The notes under the pieces were generated by a model. That model did not search any database and was not told where the DNA came from. It was given only the letters and a program-made list of their open reading frames with translations. A DNA stretch of 25,896 nucleotides, taken from NCBI GenBank assembly GCA_040217795.1, contig JBEHWK010000036.1, positions 1-25,896 of the forward strand. Reading direction: 5' to 3'. The translations under genes and the position numbers were made by a program. Positions 22,627-25,896 of the stretch are shown in pieces; positions within the stretch are counted from its first letter, which is position 1; each line of letters starts with the position of its first letter. This DNA is from Clostridium_T sp040217795. GTDB taxonomy: Bacteria; Bacillota; Clostridia; Clostridiales; Clostridiaceae.

Positions 22627-24011
22627 TAACCATCCACCTCTCCTGATGGCATATATTTTTCCAGATATTCATCCCTGATTCTCTTAAGTTCTGTTCTTGG
22701 CAATATCTTAAGGAGCTTCCACCCTAAATCCAGAGTTTCTTCTATGCTTCTGTTTGTCTTGAACCCTTGGGAAACATATTCTTTTTCAAAAACTTCAGCA
22801 AACCTGGCAAACTTTTTATCTGTCTCAGACAATGCTGACTCTCCTAAAATTGAGGCCAGTTCCTTGGCTTCTTTTCCCTGGGCATATGCTGAAAATAACT
22901 GGTTCATTGTATCCGCATGATCTTCCCTTGTTTTCCCTCTTCCTATACCTTTATCCTTAAGTCTTGAAAGGGATGGCAAAACATCTATCGGAGGCGTTAT
23001 TCCTTTTTTATATAATTCCCTGGAAAGAATTATCTGCCCCTCCGTTATATACCCTGTCAGATCCGGAATAGGATGAGTTTTATCGTCCTCAGGCATTGAT
23101 AGTATTGGAATTTGTGTGATTGATCCTTCTCTCCCTTTAATTCTTCCTGCTCTTTCATAAATAGTTGAAAGGTCAGTATACAGATATCCTGGATATCCTC
23201 TTCTTCCCGGAACCTCTTTTCTTGCTGCTGAAACCTCTCTTAAGGCCTCGCAGTAATTTGTCATGTCAGTAAGAATAACCAGCACGTGCATACCTTTTTC
23301 ATATGCAAGAAATTCAGCTGTGGTTAAAGCCATTCTAGGTGTAGCTATTCTTTCTATAGCCGGATCAGATGCCAGATTCGTAAAAAGAACGGACCTGTTG
23401 ATAGCTCCGGTTCTTGTAAATTCATCTGCAAAGAATTGAGCTTCTTCAAAGGTAATTCCTATAGCTCCAAAGACCACTGCAAATTTTGAATCAGTATTGA
23501 GAACCTTTGCCTGTCTTGCAATCTGTGCAGCCAATTCAGCGTGAGGAAGCCCTGCCCCTGAAAATATTGGCAGCTTTTGTCCTCTTACTAAAGTATTAAG
23601 ACCATCTACTGCAGAAACTCCCGTCTGTATGAATTCAGAGGGATAATTTCTTGCTGCAGGATTAATAGCTTCTCCATTTATGTCTATCTTTTTTTCAGGA
23701 AGTATCCTAGGCCCATTGTCCTTTGGATTTCCCATTCCGTCAAATATTCTTCCCAGCATATCCTCAGATACCCCTAATTCAAGCGGCTTTCCTAAAAACC
23801 TGGCTTTAGAGTTTTTTAAATTTATTCCGTATGAACCCTCGAAAATCTGAACCATTGCCCTGCTTCCATTAATCTCAAGAACTCTTCCTCTTCTTTTCTC
23901 ACCAGTCTGCATTTCAATTTCTGCCAATTCATCATATTTAATTCCGCTTACTCCCTCTACAATCATAAGGGGTCCTGCTATTTCCGCTATTGTTCTGTAT
24001 TCCTTAGGCAT
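22626..24011 (-). CDS. ntpB: V-type ATP synthase subunit B
   Basis: Non-catalytic nucleotide-binding subunit of the A3B3 head. The 461-residue protein has the conserved core, but the P-loop is replaced by FSGAGLPHAELAAQIARQ, as expected for B. Further family segments are AVVFGAIGITFEEAQFF, DMTNYCEALREVS and GRRGYPGYLYTDL. The ATG at 24011 is chosen because AAGGAGGGG lies 7 bases upstream and it matches the family N-terminus (MPKEYRTI). It overlaps the last 8 bases of subunit A. A longer frame from 24041 is not used. Confidence 0.96.
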   Translation of the reverse strand: MPKEYRTIAEIAGPLMIVEGVSGIKYDELAEIEMQTGEKRRGRVLEINGSRAMVQIFEGSYGINLKNSKARFLGKPLELGVSEDMLGRIFDGMGNPKDNGPRILPEKKIDINGEAINPAARNYPSEFIQTGVSAVDGLNTLVRGQKLPIFSGAGLPHAELAAQIARQAKVLNTDSKFAVVFGAIGITFEEAQFFADEFTRTGAINRSVLFTNLASDPAIERIATPRMALTTAEFLAYEKGMHVLVILTDMTNYCEALREVSAARKEVPGRRGYPGYLYTDLSTIYERAGRIKGREGSITQIPILSMPEDDKTHPIPDLTGYITEGQIILSRELYKKGITPPIDVLPSLSRLKDKGIGRGKTREDHADTMNQLFSAYAQGKEAKELASILGESALSETDKKFARFAEVFEKEYVSQGFKTNRSIEETLDLGWKLLKILPRTELKRIRDEYLEKYMPSGEVDG

Positions 24012-25779
24012 CAAGCACCCCTCCTTCTGAAATAAGCGCATCTGCTGCAGTTTTTAATTCATCTGAAATATCATCAATTCTGCTAAGATTATCTTCATGA
24101 ATATATTTGCTTCTTGAAATCTTATCCCTGACTTCCATATCCAATATTTTATTCAGGTAAACTCCCGCTTCTAAAGCCCTTGCTGCCTCTTTATGGAATT
24201 GAAGTACAAGCTTTAGCATTTTGTATTGTTTATTCAATGATGCATAAGTATCAGCATCATGGAAAGCATTTTGCTGAAGGTAATCTTCCCTCAGGGATTT
24301 TGCCACCTCCAGCTTTAATCTGTCTTTTTCTGAAAGTGAATCTATACCTACCAGTCTTACAATTTCCTGAAGACTAGCTTCTTCCTGGAGCAGGATCATA
24401 GCTTCAGTTCTTAAGGCTGACCAATCTGCCGCTACATTCCCATTTATCCAATAACCTACTTTGTCTAAATAAAGAGAATATGAATTAAGCCAATTAATTG
24501 CCGGGAAATGTCTTCTGTATGCAAGCCCCGCATCAAGTCCCCAAAAGACCTTTACTATTCTCAAGGTTGATTGGGAAACAGGCTCTGAAATATCTCCCCC
24601 CGGGGGAGATACTGCTCCTATAGCTGTTACAGCTCCCTCTCTTCCATCTTTCCCTAAGCAGATAACCTTTCCTGCCCTTTCATAAAAATCAGCAAGTCTT
24701 GAACCTAAATACGCAGGGTATCCTTCATCTCCCGGCATTTCTTCAAGTCTTCCTGACATTTCCCTTAATGCCTCTGCCCATCTTGAGGTTGAATCGGCCA
24801 TAATTGATACTGAATAGCCCATATCTCTGAAATATTCTGCAATTGTAATCCCGGTATATATTGATGCTTCTCTGGCAGCCACCGGCATATTTGAAGTATT
24901 TGCTATAAGGACTGTTCTTTTCATAAGACTTGCACCAGTCCTTGGATCTTTAAGCTCAGGGAACTCATTTAAAACATCTGTCATCTCATTACCGCGCTCA
25001 CCGCAGCCAACGTATACAACTATTTCCGTATCTCCCCATTTTGCAATCTGATGCTGAACTACAGTTTTCCCTGCTCCGAAGGGGCCTGGTACTGATGCAG
25101 TTCCGCCCTTTGCCACCGGGAAAAATGTATCTATTACTCTTTGCCCTGTTATCATCGGTTCTGTTGGGCTTAACTTGTTTATATAGGGTCTTCCTATTCT
25201 TACAGGCCACTTTTGCAGCATTGCTACATCCTTATCACCCTTTTCAGTTTCCAGAACTGCAATTTTTTCAGTTATTGTAAATTCACCTTCACATATTTCC
25301 TTTACTTTTCCGCTTACTCCAACTGGAACCATTATTTTATGGAGAACAACAGGTGACTCCTGAACTGTCCCTAAAACATCCCCTGCTTCCACCATATCCC
25401 CAGCCTCAACCACCGGAATGAAATTCCACTTTTTATCCCTGTCTAAACTTGGAACTGAAATACCTCTTTTTAGATAAGGCGATTTGGCTGCTTCCATGAA
25501 TACATCCAAAGGTCTCTGTATACCGTCAAACATTGACTCAATCAATCCCGGTGCCAACTCAACAGATAAAGGTTCCCCTGTTGTCACTACCGGATCTCCG
25601 GGACCTATTCCTGAAGTCTCCTCATATACCTGAATGGAAGCCTTATCACCTCTCATTTCTATTATTTCGCCTATAAGTCCTTTTACACCAACTTTACATA
25701 CATCATATATATTTGCATCCTCCATTCCCTCAGCTACGATTAAGGGACCTGAAACCTTAATGATATTACCGGTTTTCAC
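24004..25779 (-). CDS. ntpA: V-type ATP synthase subunit A (catalytic)
   Basis: Catalytic subunit of the membrane ATPase that couples ATP to H+ or Na+ transport. The 591-residue protein has the Walker A GPFGAGKT (232-239), the catalytic glutamate in CGERGNEM (E261), the ADSTSRWAEALRE segment and the extra V-type non-homologous insert (about 110-190) missing from F-type subunits. The start is GTG at 25779, with an AAGGCAGG site upstream; the first residues match the family (KxGxIxxVSGPLVxA). The ion cannot be told because the membrane ring subunit is outside the window. Confidence 0.97.
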   Translation of the reverse strand: MKTGNIIKVSGPLIVAEGMEDANIYDVCKVGVKGLIGEIIEMRGDKASIQVYEETSGIGPGDPVVTTGEPLSVELAPGLIESMFDGIQRPLDVFMEAAKSPYLKRGISVPSLDRDKKWNFIPVVEAGDMVEAGDVLGTVQESPVVLHKIMVPVGVSGKVKEICEGEFTITEKIAVLETEKGDKDVAMLQKWPVRIGRPYINKLSPTEPMITGQRVIDTFFPVAKGGTASVPGPFGAGKTVVQHQIAKWGDTEIVVYVGCGERGNEMTDVLNEFPELKDPRTGASLMKRTVLIANTSNMPVAAREASIYTGITIAEYFRDMGYSVSIMADSTSRWAEALREMSGRLEEMPGDEGYPAYLGSRLADFYERAGKVICLGKDGREGAVTAIGAVSPPGGDISEPVSQSTLRIVKVFWGLDAGLAYRRHFPAINWLNSYSLYLDKVGYWINGNVAADWSALRTEAMILLQEEASLQEIVRLVGIDSLSEKDRLKLEVAKSLREDYLQQNAFHDADTYASLNKQYKMLKLVLQFHKEAARALEAGVYLNKILDMEVRDKISRSKYIHEDNLSRIDDISDELKTAADALISEGGVLDA

Positions 25780-25797
25780 TTTTCAAAACCTGCCTTC

Positions 25798-25896
25798 CTA
25801 TAAAATATTAACACCAACTGCCTTTTCAACATTGTCACTTATTCTTTGAAGTCCTATATTAAGGGTCCCTTGATTGCTTGGAATCAATATTACAGC
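25798..25896 (-). CDS. ntpG: V-type ATP synthase subunit F, C-terminal part only
   Basis: Only the last 32 residues are in the window, and the 5' part is cut off by its end. The peptide begins AVILIPSNQGTLNIG and ends VEKAVGVNIL, which fits the C-terminus of the subunit F (NtpG) family, where a helix joins the central stalk. It stops 18 bases before the start of subunit A, as in other A/V-type operons with the order F, A, B, D. Confidence 0.8.
   Translation of the reverse strand, partial: AVILIPSNQGTLNIGLQRISDNVEKAVGVNIL

Noticed and set aside
1..25896. tRNA, rRNA, CRISPR arrays, insertion sequences, prophage or integrase genes
   Set aside because: No cloverleaf-like GC-rich segments, regular spacer repeats, or transposase/integrase motifs were seen on either strand.

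Overview
The window comes from an AT-rich, low-GC Gram-positive anaerobe, most likely a member of the Clostridia or Tissierellia. The evidence is a V/A-type ATPase operon, a clostridial-style nadA-nadB-nadC cluster, a flavodiiron protein, HPr kinase, HelD, a SAM-I riboswitch, strong AAGGAGG-type ribosome binding sites and several GTG/TTG starts. Genus cannot be fixed from the sequence; a Sedimentibacter-like relative is a guess. There are no rRNAs, tRNAs, CRISPR arrays, transposases or phage genes. Most genes lie on the minus strand; nadABC, a small basic protein and a lipoprotein lie on the plus strand.

Layout. 1-582: 5' part of a DUF4003-like gene (minus). 798-3841: nadA, nadB, nadC, for de novo NAD synthesis, ending in a perfect hairpin shared with the convergent neighbour. 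3889-5927 (minus): a HypC-like protein, a HypD-like protein and a Nudix hydrolase in probable operon order; both Hyp-like proteins have lost residues normally needed for NiFe-hydrogenase cofactor assembly. 6189-6602: a basic protein of unknown function. 6730-9654 (minus): panG-like/panB/panC/panD, a tightly overlapping pantothenate operon using a DUF2520-type candidate ketopantoate reductase. 9812-9943: an elaborate nested inverted repeat. 9954-12489 (minus): M18 aminopeptidase, HPr kinase and a DUF896 protein. 12662-13321 (minus): an acidic unknown protein and a DUF1292 protein. 13442-14614 (minus): flavodiiron protein. 14685-16979 (minus): HelD. 17012-17177: a cluster of intergenic hairpins. 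17229-17729 (minus): peptide deformylase. 17873-18874 (plus): a lipoprotein. 18959-19108 (minus): a 49-residue gene. 19231-20777 (minus): SAM-I riboswitch, metF, luxS. 20833-21786 (minus): TagO/WecA-type transferase. 21985-25896 (minus): V-ATPase subunits F (partial), A, B and D.

How the genes work together. Two cofactor pathways (NAD and pantothenate/CoA) are present as compact operons. metF and luxS appear to form a methyl-cycle operon under SAM control. HPr kinase, deformylase, HelD, TagO and the V-ATPase are housekeeping functions. The least expected item is the HypC/HypD-like pair: it keeps the HypC N-terminal cysteine and the HypD iron-sulphur cysteines but lacks the HypD CGGHT cysteine, the second CPVC cysteine and the HypC histidine. 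This suggests a relative of the Fe(CN)2CO assembly scaffold with altered chemistry. The structured intergenic elements near 9.8 kb and 17.0 kb are the other features not explained by standard annotation.
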